Origin: DASUGM01 sp036274055
Lineage (GTDB): Bacteria; Acidobacteriota; Vicinamibacteria; Vicinamibacterales; SCN-69-37
Length of the DNA: 16,516 bases
Assembly (NCBI GenBank): GCA_036274055.1
Contig: DASUGM010000214.1
Coordinates: forward strand, 1-16,516
Direction: 5' to 3'
The notes under the pieces were generated by a model. That model ran no database searches. It saw only the letters and a program-made list of their open reading frames with translations, and was not told the origin of the DNA. Shown here one piece after another: positions 6,795 through 15,658 of this stretch (the first letter of the stretch is position 1; the number at the start of each line of letters is the position of its first letter). A program made the translations under genes and the position numbers.

Positions 6795-9700
6795 GTGAGT
6801 GAGGCGACGCCGACGCCGCCCGATTCCGAGGCCGAGTCCGCCGCGGATCTGGCGCCTGAGTCCGCGCCCGAGCGGGCGCGTCCGCGCGGACGCCGACGCA
6901 GCTTTCTGTGGCGGTGGACGCGCCGCCTGCTGATGGCGATTGCCGCGTTGATCGCGACCGGCGTCGTGCTTTTCTTCCGCGTCGATCTTGGCAAGTTTCC
7001 CGGACTCATCCCATACGCCGAGCGCAGCGGCTCGCAGTATCTCGAGCGGCCGTTGCATCTCGGCACGATTCACGCGCTGATGACGCCGGGCTACTACGAA
7101 GTCACCGACGTCGTCATCGAGGGGCGTGAGCCCGGCGACCGGCCGTTCTTCACCGCGAAGCGAATCATGGTCCACGTGCCTTGGTGGACGGTCCTGCAGA
7201 CCTGGTTCGCGCCGAAACGCGACATCTTCGTTGAGCTCGAGGTGCGCGATTTTCAGATGGTGATCGAGACCTGGTCGGGCGGAAAACACAACATCCCGAA
7301 ACTGGTGCACCCGAAAAAAGAACCGAGCACCGAATCGAAGTTCCGCACGACGATGCGCTTCGCGTACGCGAAGAACGGGCGTTTCATCTACGAAGACCAC
7401 GTCACGCCGTGGAGAGTCGAGGCGCCGAACCTCTCGTTCGCGCTGGTGCGCGGCCAGGGCACGTATCTCGGCGATGCGAAATTCGAGAAGGGCTTCGTCC
7501 AGATCCAGAGTTACCGGCCGATGGCGACCGATATGCGGACGCGATTTCATCTCGACGGCGGGCAAGTCACGCTGAATCACATCGATCTCACGACCGACGG
7601 GACGCGGTCGCACGTCAACGGCACGGTCGACTTCAGCCACTGGCCCAATCAGACCTACAACGTCAACTCCGAGATCGACTTCGTCAAGATGCGGGAGATC
7701 TTTTTCCCGACGGTCGGCTGGCGGATGTCGGGCACCGGGCAGTTCACCGGCGTCTTCAAGATGTTCAGCAACGGCCGCGATCTCAGCGGCAACTTCACCA
7801 GCGACGACGCGCGGTTGAATCAGCTGCCGTTTCCGAAGCTGCACGGATCGCTGACCTGGCAGCCGAACCTGTTCGCGGTGAATCACGCGGAGGCCGGGTT
7901 TCTCGGCGGCGAGGCGCGGTTCACGTATTCGCTGGCGCCGCTCGGGCAGAGCAACGGCAAGCCGGCGACGGCGACGTTCACCGCCGACTACGACGCGATT
8001 TCGGCGACCGGGCTCGATCAGCTGTTCGATCTTCGCGGCCTCGAGCTCGGCGGCCAGCTCGACGGATCGATCGAGATGCAGTGGCCCAACGGCAGGTTTG
8101 GCGAGGCGGTGGGGCAGGGCCTGACCTCGATCACGCCGCCGGCGGGCATGCCGATGGCGACCGAGGCGCTGCCGGCGGTGCCGCGGGCGCCGGTGCCGGA
8201 GCCGGCCGAGTTCGACCCTTATCTGCGGCCGCGGCTGTCGCTCGGTGCCGACCTGCACTACAGCTTTGGGCCCGACGGCTTCACGTTCGCCGACAGCTGG
8301 GCGGCGACGCGCGCGACCTATGTCGCGTTCAACGGGCGCCGTACTCCGAAGACCGAAGAATCGGCCGCCACCGGCGACTTCGCTTTCCACGTCACCAGTC
8401 ACGACTGGCAGGAAAGCGATCGCGTGCTGGCGTCGATCATGTCGGCGCTGTCGAGCCCCACCAGGGCGATCAAGGTCGGCGGCCGCGGCCTGTTCGACGG
8501 CACCATGACCGGACCGTTCAGCGACCCGTTGATCAAAGGACGATTCAGCGGCGAGGCGATGCGCGTCTGGGACGTCACCTGGGGCAAAGCCAGCGGCGAC
8601 ATCATCATCAACAACAGTTACGTGGACATCACCAACAGCCGGATCACGAACACGACCGGCGGCGTGATCGTTCCCAACGGCAGGTTCTCGCTCACCCTGG
8701 ATCGCAAGGACGCCGGCGAAGAGATCAAGGCGCGGGTCACGGTCACGAACTGGCCGATGATCGATTTCAAGGTGCCCTTCAGCCTGGTGGACTGGCCGGT
8801 TGACGGCACCATCGGCGCGCTCGAACTCGATCTCGCGGGCAAGTACAAGACGATGACCGGGACGGGCAAGATGCGCGTCGACAACGGCGTCGCCTGGAAG
8901 GAGCCGTTCGAGCGGGCGACCGGCGACCTGCAATTCGAAGGCACCGGCCTGGTGATCCGTAATCTCGACATCGCCAAGGCGACCGGCCACGTCGCCGGCA
9001 CCGCGCGGGTCGGCTGGGACAACACCTACGCGTTCAACGCCTCTGGCGAGCACATTCCCTTCGAATCGCTCGACAACTTCAAGTTCGAGCAGATGCCGCT
9101 CACCGGCACGCTGCAGTTCAAAGCCACCGGTGCCGGCAACTTCGACGCGCCGACCTACGAGGTCGACGCCTCGATCGCCGACCTGTTCATCGCCGACGAA
9201 GGCATCGGCCTGGCGACCGCGAAGATGAGAGTCGCGAACAACACGGTGATCTTCGAGCAGCTCAACGCCGCGTCGCGACGCCTGCAGGTCTTCGGCTCCG
9301 GCAGCATCGCGATGAACGACGTCTACGACTCCGATCTGCAGTTCCGCTTCCTCCAGACGTCGATCGATCCGTACCTGCGCTTCGTCGCGCCGAAAATGTC
9401 GCCGTACACGCGCGCGATCGTCAGCGGCTCGATGCAGATCCGCGGGCCGCTGGCGCTGCCGAAGGAACTGTTCGTCGACGTCACCGTGGACGACGCGGCG
9501 CTGACGCTGTACGACTACCAGATCGCCAACGACGGCCCGCTGAAATTCACCTACGAAGAGCAGAAGTTCGAGATCGCGCAGCTCAAGCTGAAGGGCCAGG
9601 ACACCAGCCTGGCGGTGACCGGCGGCGTCAACGTCGCCGATCGCACCATCGACATGACCGCCAGCGGCGACGCCAGTCTGGCGATTCTGCAGCTGACGTT

Positions 9701-10994
9701 TCCGACGCTGAGCACGCGCGGCCAGGCGACATTGACCGCGTCGTTCGTCGGCGCGCTCGATCACTTCAGCGCCAGCGGCAGGGCCGAGATTAGAGACGGC
9801 CGGCTGCGCTACGCGTCGATTCCGCAGTCGCTGACCAACATCAACGGACCGATCACCTTCGACGCCGATGGCGTGCGCCTCGATGGACTCAAGGCTTCGC
9901 TCGGCGCCGGACCGGTCGAGTTCGGCGGCATGATCGCGATGGCCGGATTCGAACCGACCGACTTCAACATCACCGCCGACGGCAAGCAGATGCGGATCAG
10001 CAACTATCCGGACGGTCTGACCACCTACGTCAACGCCGCGTTGCTGCTGCGCGGCACGATGCAGGCGCTGGTGCTGTCCGGGGACGCCGACGTCTACTAC
10101 GCGCGCTACGTCGCGCCGATCGACGCCAGCGAAGGCTGGATTGGCCTGCTCGGCGGTCTGACCGCCGGCGGCGGCGCGGTGACGCCGCTGTCCTACGCCA
10201 GCACGACCAACACCGGCCTGCCGCTGACCTACGACATCAGCATCCACATGAACACCCAGCCGATCATCCAGGGCAACCAGGCCTCGCTCGAAGCCTCGGC
10301 CGACCTGCGCATTGGCGGCAGCTACGATCGGCCGAGCATCACCGGCGACATTGAGATTCAAAGCGGGCAGGTATCGTTCAACGGCTATCGCTACAACATC
10401 CGCCGCGGCCTGATCGCGCTCGACAACCCGAATCGCCTCGATCCGTCGTTCGACCTCGAGATCGACACCCGGGCGCGGTCGGCGGGCCAGACCTACGAAG
10501 TGACGCTGCGCCTTGCCGGCACGATGTCGAGGTTCACCAAGGAAATCTCGTCGGAGCCGTATCTCTCGGAGATCGAAGCGATCGCGCTGCTGCTTGGCGC
10601 GTCGGCCGATGTCCGCCAGACCGAGCAGCGCCGGATCACGCCCGAGGTCGCGCAGCAGCAGATGATGGGGCAGCTGCTCACGCAGATCGCGACCAGCGCC
10701 GTGACCAACCGCGTCGGCACGGTGTTCACCGAAGTGCTGCCGATCGACACGTTCCAGATCACGCCGGTGCTGACCAATGAAGTCGCGCTGCAGACGCTCA
10801 ATCCAAGCGCGCGGGTGACGATCGGCACGCGGATCACCAACAAGGCCTACCTGACGTATTCGCGCGCCGTCGGCGCGCTCCAGGACGAGCTGATCCTCAT
10901 CGAGTACGACCAGAACAACCGGCTGTCGTGGTTGTTGTCGCGCAACGAGGACAAGACCTTCGCGCTCGATTTCCGGTTCAGGTACATTTTCTGA
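6795..10994 (+). CDS. tamB: TamB-like translocation and assembly module protein (DUF490 family)
   Basis: A 1399-residue AsmA/TamB-type protein; E. coli TamB has about 1260 residues. It has a short acidic Pro/Ser/Glu-rich N tail, then basic RGRRRSFLWRWTRR (31-44) and one transmembrane anchor (about 45-61), giving an inner-membrane anchor and a large periplasmic part. The body is repetitive amphipathic beta sequence with recurring patterns such as VxGxxDFSxWP and LxGxxxFxGxG, as expected of the long beta-taco that spans the periplasm. The C-terminal TamB domain (roughly 1060-1399) contains RRGLIALDNPNRLDPSFDLE, SEPYLSEIEAIALLLG and the terminal strand region ending FRFRYIF. The role is outer-membrane protein assembly or phospholipid transfer with an Omp85 partner, here encoded next door with a one-base TGATG overlap. 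The GTG start at 6795 follows a 20-bp gap; AAGGA at 6773-6777 is a rather distant ribosome site. The long open antisense frame is a composition artefact. Confidence 0.92.
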   Translation: MSEATPTPPDSEAESAADLAPESAPERARPRGRRRSFLWRWTRRLLMAIAALIATGVVLFFRVDLGKFPGLIPYAERSGSQYLERPLHLGTIHALMTPGYYEVTDVVIEGREPGDRPFFTAKRIMVHVPWWTVLQTWFAPKRDIFVELEVRDFQMVIETWSGGKHNIPKLVHPKKEPSTESKFRTTMRFAYAKNGRFIYEDHVTPWRVEAPNLSFALVRGQGTYLGDAKFEKGFVQIQSYRPMATDMRTRFHLDGGQVTLNHIDLTTDGTRSHVNGTVDFSHWPNQTYNVNSEIDFVKMREIFFPTVGWRMSGTGQFTGVFKMFSNGRDLSGNFTSDDARLNQLPFPKLHGSLTWQPNLFAVNHAEAGFLGGEARFTYSLAPLGQSNGKPATATFTADYDAISATGLDQLFDLRGLELGGQLDGSIEMQWPNGRFGEAVGQGLTSITPPAGMPMATEALPAVPRAPVPEPAEFDPYLRPRLSLGADLHYSFGPDGFTFADSWAATRATYVAFNGRRTPKTEESAATGDFAFHVTSHDWQESDRVLASIMSALSSPTRAIKVGGRGLFDGTMTGPFSDPLIKGRFSGEAMRVWDVTWGKASGDIIINNSYVDITNSRITNTTGGVIVPNGRFSLTLDRKDAGEEIKARVTVTNWPMIDFKVPFSLVDWPVDGTIGALELDLAGKYKTMTGTGKMRVDNGVAWKEPFERATGDLQFEGTGLVIRNLDIAKATGHVAGTARVGWDNTYAFNASGEHIPFESLDNFKFEQMPLTGTLQFKATGAGNFDAPTYEVDASIADLFIADEGIGLATAKMRVANNTVIFEQLNAASRRLQVFGSGSIAMNDVYDSDLQFRFLQTSIDPYLRFVAPKMSPYTRAIVSGSMQIRGPLALPKELFVDVTVDDAALTLYDYQIANDGPLKFTYEEQKFEIAQLKLKGQDTSLAVTGGVNVADRTIDMTASGDASLAILQLTFPTLSTRGQATLTASFVGALDHFSASGRAEIRDGRLRYASIPQSLTNINGPITFDADGVRLDGLKASLGAGPVEFGGMIAMAGFEPTDFNITADGKQMRISNYPDGLTTYVNAALLLRGTMQALVLSGDADVYYARYVAPIDASEGWIGLLGGLTAGGGAVTPLSYASTTNTGLPLTYDISIHMNTQPIIQGNQASLEASADLRIGGSYDRPSITGDIEIQSGQVSFNGYRYNIRRGLIALDNPNRLDPSFDLEIDTRARSAGQTYEVTLRLAGTMSRFTKEISSEPYLSEIEAIALLLGASADVRQTEQRRITPEVAQQQMMGQLLTQIATSAVTNRVGTVFTEVLPIDTFQITPVLTNEVALQTLNPSARVTIGTRITNKAYLTYSRAVGALQDELILIEYDQNNRLSWLLSRNEDKTFALDFRFRYIF

Positions 10995-13963
10995 TGCGCC
11001 GCGCGCTCGTCGGCGTCGTGCTCGTCGTGGCCGCGATGCTGCTGGCCGCGCCGCTCGCGCATGCCCAGGACGACAAACTTGCGCCCTACCTGGGCCGGCC
11101 CGTCGCCGCGGTGACGTTCGACATCGAAGGCCGCCGCGACACCTCGCCGCAGCTGCTCACGCTGGTGGACGTCAAAGTCGGGCAACCGCTGCGGCGCGAG
11201 GACCTGCGCACCAGTCAGACCAGGCTGCTCACTGCCGGCAGGTTCGAGAATGTCTTCGTCCTCATCGGCGAGGCCGCCGGCGGTATCGAGGTGATCTTCC
11301 GTCTGCTGCCGATCCATCCGATCAACGATCTCCAGGTCACGATCGTCGGCGACTCGGCGCTGGTCCCCGGTGATCTCGAACGCCGTTTCCGCGACGACTA
11401 TGGCGGCCTGCCGACCGTCGCCCGCGTCGCGGCGGCGGAGAACACGTTGCGCAAGCTGCTGGTGGACGACGGCTACCTCGATGCGGTCGTCGTCAGCGAG
11501 ATCGTGCCGGTGCACGACCCTGACGGCGCGACGCTCGTCTTCACGGTTCGGCCGGGATCGCTCGTCAACGTCGGGGCGATCGTGTTGCAGAACACCTCGC
11601 CGCTTCCGGACGCCGAATTGGTGAAGGCGGCCGGGGTGCGCGTCGGCGAGCCCTTCCGCGCGGCGTCCGTGCAGCGCGCCATGGCCAGCGTCCAGGACGA
11701 CCTCCGCCGGCGCGGCTTCTACGAAGCGATTGCGGCGTCGACATGGGTCCAGCGCCAGGACCACGAAGGCGTCGAGGTGACGCTGGTGGTCAACGGCGGC
11801 CCGAGAGTCGACCTCCGCGTCATCGGCGAACTGCCGGGCCGGCGCGAGGACCTGATTCCATTCGAGCGCGAGGGCTCGGTTGACGACGACGTGCTCGACG
11901 CGTCGCGGGAGCGGATCAAGGCGGCGTTCAAGCGCCGCGGTCATAACGACGGTGACGCGCCGTACACGCGCGAAGTGCAACCCGATGGCTCGCTGTTGAT
12001 CACGTTCACGGCTCAGCCGGGCCCGCGCTATCGGATCGGCAACATCGTCATTCCCGACGATCTGGCGGTGCCACCGCGTGAATTCGAGAAGCTGTTCGGC
12101 GTCAAGGTCGGCGAGGAGTACAACGAGGTCGAAATCATGCGCGGGCTGCAGCGCGTCCTCGCCCAACTCGCGCGGCTGGGTTACTACCAGGCGACCGGCG
12201 CGCCGATCGCGGAATTCGCGCTCGGGGCGCCCGGCGACGACGCCAGCGCGGTGGTCCGGCTCGACATCACGCAGGGTCCGAAGGGCGTGGTCGGCGACAT
12301 CATCTTCGCGTTCAAGGATCAACGCAGCGGGGTGGTCACCGATGCCGAGTTGCGCGCGGCGATGGTCTCGAAGACGGGGCAACCATTCGTCAGCGCGAAT
12401 GTCGGCCAGGATGTCTTCGTGGTCGAGAACGTCTACCGGAACAAGGGGTTCCGATCCGCCACCGCCGAGATCAAGCCCGGCTACAACGAGGATGGGACCC
12501 GGGTCACGCTCAATGTGTCGATCGTCGAGGGCCTGCAGATCTTCATCGGCAGCATCGTCGTCGTCGGCAATCGCAGCGTCAGCGAGGCGTCGATCCGCGA
12601 GCAGATTCCGTTGCGCGTCGGCGAGCCGTTCAGCGAAGCGGCGCAGCTCGAAGCCAACAACCTGCTCCGGGCGCGTGGCGTGTTCCGCCGCGTGACCGTG
12701 CAGGAGGAGCCGCGGCTGGTGGGCGAGACCCTGGCCACGGTCGTGATCTCGGTCGAGGAATCGCCGGCCAACTCGGTCGGCGTCGGCGGCGGCCTCGAAG
12801 TGGCGCGCCGCGTCCGTACCGCGCCGGACGGGACGCTCGACGACACCTTCGATTTCGCGCCCCGCGGCTTCGTCGATCTCAGCCGGCGCAACCTCGGCGG
12901 CCGCAACCGTCAAGTCAACTTCTTCGCGCGCGCCAGCCTCCGGCGCCGCAACGTCCCCGACGATCCGCTCCTCGACGCGAGCGGCCTCGAGCTGAGCGAG
13001 TACCGCGTCAGCGCGACGTTCCGCGAACGCCTCGCCTTCAACACGAACACCGACGTCCTGGTCGGCGTCACCACGGAACAGGCCAATCGGACGACCTTCA
13101 GCTTCGTCCGCGAAGCCGGCAACGTCGACATCCTGCGGCGGTTGTCGCCGCGGGTGAGCCTGAGCGGCCGCTACGTGCTGGACTACACCGAGCTGTTCGA
13201 CGAGCGGATTCCCGAGGACGAACGGCCGACGATCGACCGGTTCTTTCCGCAGGTCCGGCTCTCGATTGTCTCGACCGGCGTGCTTTGGGATCGCCGCGAC
13301 AACCCACTCACGCCGACGCGCGGCACCCAGTCGAGCGTCGACGTCGAGATGGCGGCGCGCAGCATCGGCTCGGAGATCGGCTACGTCAAACTGTTTACCC
13401 AGCTGGCCGGCTATCAGGCGGCGCCGACGTTCCGGACGATCATCGCCGGCCGGGTACAGGTCGGAATCGCCCGCGGCTTCAAGCGGCTGGCGGTGCTCAC
13501 CGACAACAATGGCAAGCCGGTCCTTGATCCCGAAGGCAACCCGGTGACCGGCGTGGTCGAAGATCTACCGGCGAGCCAGCGGTTTTTCGCCGGCGGCGCG
13601 TCGTCGGTGCGCGGCTTCCAAACTGATCGCCTTGGCGTCTCCGAGATCGTCAACGACAATGGATTGTCGGTCGGCGGCAACGGGCTGCTGGTGCTCAACG
13701 CCGAAATCCGCAGAATCGTCGGCAAGCTCTGGGGCCGGAATTTCAGCGCCGTCGGCTTTGTCGACGGCGGCAACGTCTTCGCGCGCGCCAGCGATCTCGA
13801 CGTGACGCGGCTGCGCGCCGCGCTCGGGTTCGGGGTCCGCTACGACTCGCCGCTCGGGCCGGTGCGGCTCGATTTCGGGTTCAAGACCAAGCGCCTGTTC
13901 TATGGCAATGGCACGCGCGAGCGCGGTTGGGAGTATCACCTCAGCATCGGGGAGGCATTCTGA
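10994..13963 (+). CDS. bamA: Omp85-family outer membrane assembly protein (BamA/TamA-like), about seven POTRA repeats
   Basis: A 989-residue outer-membrane insertase-type protein. The Sec signal peptide is MRRALVGVVLVV to AHA, cleaved after residue 24. By eye I divide the periplasmic part into seven POTRA-like units at about 36-106, 107-188, 189-269, 270-343, 344-428, 429-513 and 514-589, several with the VxxGExF or GYxxA signatures. E. coli BamA has five and TamA three. The last 400 residues are a beta-barrel with LSRRNLGGRNRQ, WDRRDNPLTPTRGTQ, the loop-6 motif VRGF (872-875) preceded by FFAGGASS, and the closing strands GFGVRYDSPLGPVRLDFGF. Whether it acts as the general BamA or as a TamA partner of the adjacent tamB cannot be settled; the symbol is family-level. 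ATG 10994 overlaps the tamB stop (TGATG), and the open frame upstream of it lies inside tamB. Confidence 0.9.
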   Translation: MRRALVGVVLVVAAMLLAAPLAHAQDDKLAPYLGRPVAAVTFDIEGRRDTSPQLLTLVDVKVGQPLRREDLRTSQTRLLTAGRFENVFVLIGEAAGGIEVIFRLLPIHPINDLQVTIVGDSALVPGDLERRFRDDYGGLPTVARVAAAENTLRKLLVDDGYLDAVVVSEIVPVHDPDGATLVFTVRPGSLVNVGAIVLQNTSPLPDAELVKAAGVRVGEPFRAASVQRAMASVQDDLRRRGFYEAIAASTWVQRQDHEGVEVTLVVNGGPRVDLRVIGELPGRREDLIPFEREGSVDDDVLDASRERIKAAFKRRGHNDGDAPYTREVQPDGSLLITFTAQPGPRYRIGNIVIPDDLAVPPREFEKLFGVKVGEEYNEVEIMRGLQRVLAQLARLGYYQATGAPIAEFALGAPGDDASAVVRLDITQGPKGVVGDIIFAFKDQRSGVVTDAELRAAMVSKTGQPFVSANVGQDVFVVENVYRNKGFRSATAEIKPGYNEDGTRVTLNVSIVEGLQIFIGSIVVVGNRSVSEASIREQIPLRVGEPFSEAAQLEANNLLRARGVFRRVTVQEEPRLVGETLATVVISVEESPANSVGVGGGLEVARRVRTAPDGTLDDTFDFAPRGFVDLSRRNLGGRNRQVNFFARASLRRRNVPDDPLLDASGLELSEYRVSATFRERLAFNTNTDVLVGVTTEQANRTTFSFVREAGNVDILRRLSPRVSLSGRYVLDYTELFDERIPEDERPTIDRFFPQVRLSIVSTGVLWDRRDNPLTPTRGTQSSVDVEMAARSIGSEIGYVKLFTQLAGYQAAPTFRTIIAGRVQVGIARGFKRLAVLTDNNGKPVLDPEGNPVTGVVEDLPASQRFFAGGASSVRGFQTDRLGVSEIVNDNGLSVGGNGLLVLNAEIRRIVGKLWGRNFSAVGFVDGGNVFARASDLDVTRLRAALGFGVRYDSPLGPVRLDFGFKTKRLFYGNGTRERGWEYHLSIGEAF
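13949..13955 (+). promoter_or_regulatory. Shine-Dalgarno site GGGGAGG for the SurA-N-like gene
   Basis: GGGGAGG lies seven bases before ATG 13963, inside the last codons of the Omp85 gene. It is the clearest ribosome site in the plus-strand run and fixes the start at 13963 rather than at in-frame codons further upstream inside the Omp85 gene. Confidence 0.7.
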
Positions 13964-14439
13964 TGGCGAGCATCACATCGGCGGGCTGTCTCGCGTTCCT
14001 GGTCTTCGTGTCGCTGCCGGCGCCGGCGGCGGCGCAGGTGGAAGTGGATCGCTCGCTCTCGCGCGTCGGCGGGACGGTGATCACGCTATCCGACGTGCAG
14101 CAGGCGCAGCGCGTCAAGCTGGTCAAGGACACCAGCTCCGAGGCCGCGACCTTGCGGGCGCTCGAAGATCGTCTGCTCATCCTGTCGGAAGCATCGCGGG
14201 GCACCCCAACCGAGATCAGCGATGACGCGGTCGCCGCCCGGCGCCGTGAACTGGGCGCCGACGCGGTGAAGAACAGCGGCATGACCGAGCAGGCGTTGAT
14301 GAGCTGGTGCCGCGACGACGTCCGCGTGCAGACGTTCATGGAGCGCCGGTTCGCCAGCGTCGCCGGCGCCGACCGCGACAAGGCGATCAGCGAGTGGGTC
14401 GGCCGCCTGCGGCAGCGAGCAGGTCTTCGTACACCGTGA
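13963..14439 (+). CDS. Small secreted protein resembling the SurA N-terminal chaperone region, no PPIase domain
   Basis: A 158-residue exported protein. The signal peptide is about residues 1-24 (hydrophobic CLAFLVFVSL, cleavage at AAA before QVEVD). The mature part begins VDRSLSRVGGTVITLSDVQ, the pattern that opens SurA-like periplasmic chaperones, and continues with helical segments (ALEDRLLILSEA, MTEQALMSWCRDDVRVQTFMERRF, KAISEWVGRLRQRA). There is no parvulin domain, so prolyl isomerase activity is not expected. Context (TGATG overlap with the Omp85 gene, strong ribosome site) suggests a helper for outer-membrane protein biogenesis, which is inference. Its last 53 bp overlap the convergent glycosyltransferase gene on the other strand. 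The C terminus looks like a plausible natural end, but a small 3' change at the junction cannot be excluded. Confidence 0.75.
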   Translation: MASITSAGCLAFLVFVSLPAPAAAQVEVDRSLSRVGGTVITLSDVQQAQRVKLVKDTSSEAATLRALEDRLLILSEASRGTPTEISDDAVAARRRELGADAVKNSGMTEQALMSWCRDDVRVQTFMERRFASVAGADRDKAISEWVGRLRQRAGLRTP

Positions 14440-15658
14440 TCTGACGATCGGCGAGCACCGGCCAGGCAAATTCGCGCTCGACGATCGCGCGGCTCCGTGC
14501 GCCCATCGCGGGCAGCGCAGCGGCCTGCGACGCCGCCTCTTCGAGCGCCAGCGCGAGCGCGCCGACGTCGCCAGGCTCGACCAGCCAGCCGTTCTCGCCC
14601 GGCCGCACTTTGTCCCGCAGTCCGCCGGCCACCGTCGCGATGACCGGCTTGCGATGCGCCATCGCCTCGAGCGTGACCAGCGAGCTGCCTTCGTAGCGCG
14701 TCGGATGCACGAAGATCGACGCCGCTTCGTACCAGCCGTGGAGATCGCGGTCGGAAGCGCGGCCGGCGAGAATCACGTGCGATTGGAGTCCGTGCGCGGC
14801 GACGGCGTCTTCAATGGCCTTTTGATACGGTCCGGCGCCGATCAGCACCCAGCGCCAGCCCGCGGCGTTGAACGGGCCCTCCTTGCGCGCGAGACGGCCC
14901 AGCGCCGCAGCGAGCACATCGAAGCCTTTGTTGAACTCGAGCCGCCCGGCGCTGACGAGCAGGAGTTCGCCGGCGCCGATGCCATGGCGCTGGCGCATCA
15001 TCGGCGCGTCGGCTGGTCCCGCGAGCGCGGCGACGTCGACCAGATCGATGCCGTTGGGAATCGTGCGCATCTGCCCCGGGCGCGGCCGCAGGTGCCGCGC
15101 GACCGTGGATTCCAGCGAGACATCGGTGGCGATGATTGCGTCGGCGGCGCCGGCACAGCGCCGCACCGCCCAACGCAACGGCGAGTAGCCGGCGCGCTTC
15201 AGAGCCGGCTGCCCGGCGGCGGTGGCGCCGAACTCCTCGAGGCCCTGTGGATTCATCACCAGTGGCGCCGAACCCTTTTTCGTCGCGTAGCCGAGGACGC
15301 TGGCGCCGAAGCCGTGCACGATCCGCGCGCGGCCCGCCTCGACCAGCGAACCGGCGAGCCGCCCGGCGCGCCAGCCGTAGAGCAGATAGGACGAACTGCG
15401 ATCGAGGATCGTCGTGCCGCGGCGGTTCGCCAGCGGGAAGGTGAGATACGGCACGTGGCGGATAGTGATGTGCGACGACGCAAAAGGATCTTCGCGCTGC
15501 CGGATCTTGCTGGTGGCCGGCGGCACGATCAACGTCACGTCGACGCCGCGCATCGCCAGGTGACGTACGAGGTCGTGCACGGAACGCTCGAGGCCGCCGA
15601 CGCCGTGCAGGGGCATCACCGCGCGTGCGACCACCGCGACCGAGAGCGGCGCGCGCAT
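14387..15658 (-). CDS. Glycosyltransferase, GT-B fold, family 4 type
   Basis: A 423-residue retaining-type glycosyltransferase that would add a sugar from a nucleotide donor to a lipid- or glycan-linked acceptor at the cytoplasmic face of the membrane. The N domain has the glycine-rich acceptor-side loop GVGGLERSVHDLVRHL (19-34). The C domain has the linker IPNGIDL (200-206), the donor-phosphate motif SAGRLEFNKGFD (236-247, with R239 and K244), LIGAGP and the GT4 E-x7-E motif EGSSLVTLE (E323 to E331), followed by AGGLRDKV. Sugar and acceptor are not predictable. ATG at 15658 on the minus strand gives the expected N terminus MRAPLSVAVVAR and overlaps the stop of the upstream glycosyltransferase by one base; the open frame extending further upstream is a shadow of that gene. 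The 3' end runs 53 bp into the convergent gene. Confidence 0.92.
   Translation of the reverse strand: MRAPLSVAVVARAVMPLHGVGGLERSVHDLVRHLAMRGVDVTLIVPPATSKIRQREDPFASSHITIRHVPYLTFPLANRRGTTILDRSSSYLLYGWRAGRLAGSLVEAGRARIVHGFGASVLGYATKKGSAPLVMNPQGLEEFGATAAGQPALKRAGYSPLRWAVRRCAGAADAIIATDVSLESTVARHLRPRPGQMRTIPNGIDLVDVAALAGPADAPMMRQRHGIGAGELLLVSAGRLEFNKGFDVLAAALGRLARKEGPFNAAGWRWVLIGAGPYQKAIEDAVAAHGLQSHVILAGRASDRDLHGWYEAASIFVHPTRYEGSSLVTLEAMAHRKPVIATVAGGLRDKVRPGENGWLVEPGDVGALALALEEAASQAAALPAMGARSRAIVEREFAWPVLADRQITVYEDLLAAAGGRPTR

Noticed and set aside
6357..10361. A 1334-codon open frame on the minus strand opposite tamB
   Set aside because: The translation is rich in Arg, Asp, Val and His with no fold-like pattern. 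It mirrors the third-position GC bias of tamB, which itself has a clear domain structure and family C terminus.
10847..12913. A 688-codon minus-strand open frame opposite the POTRA region
   Set aside because: Same composition artefact. The plus strand carries a coherent signal peptide, POTRA repeats and barrel.
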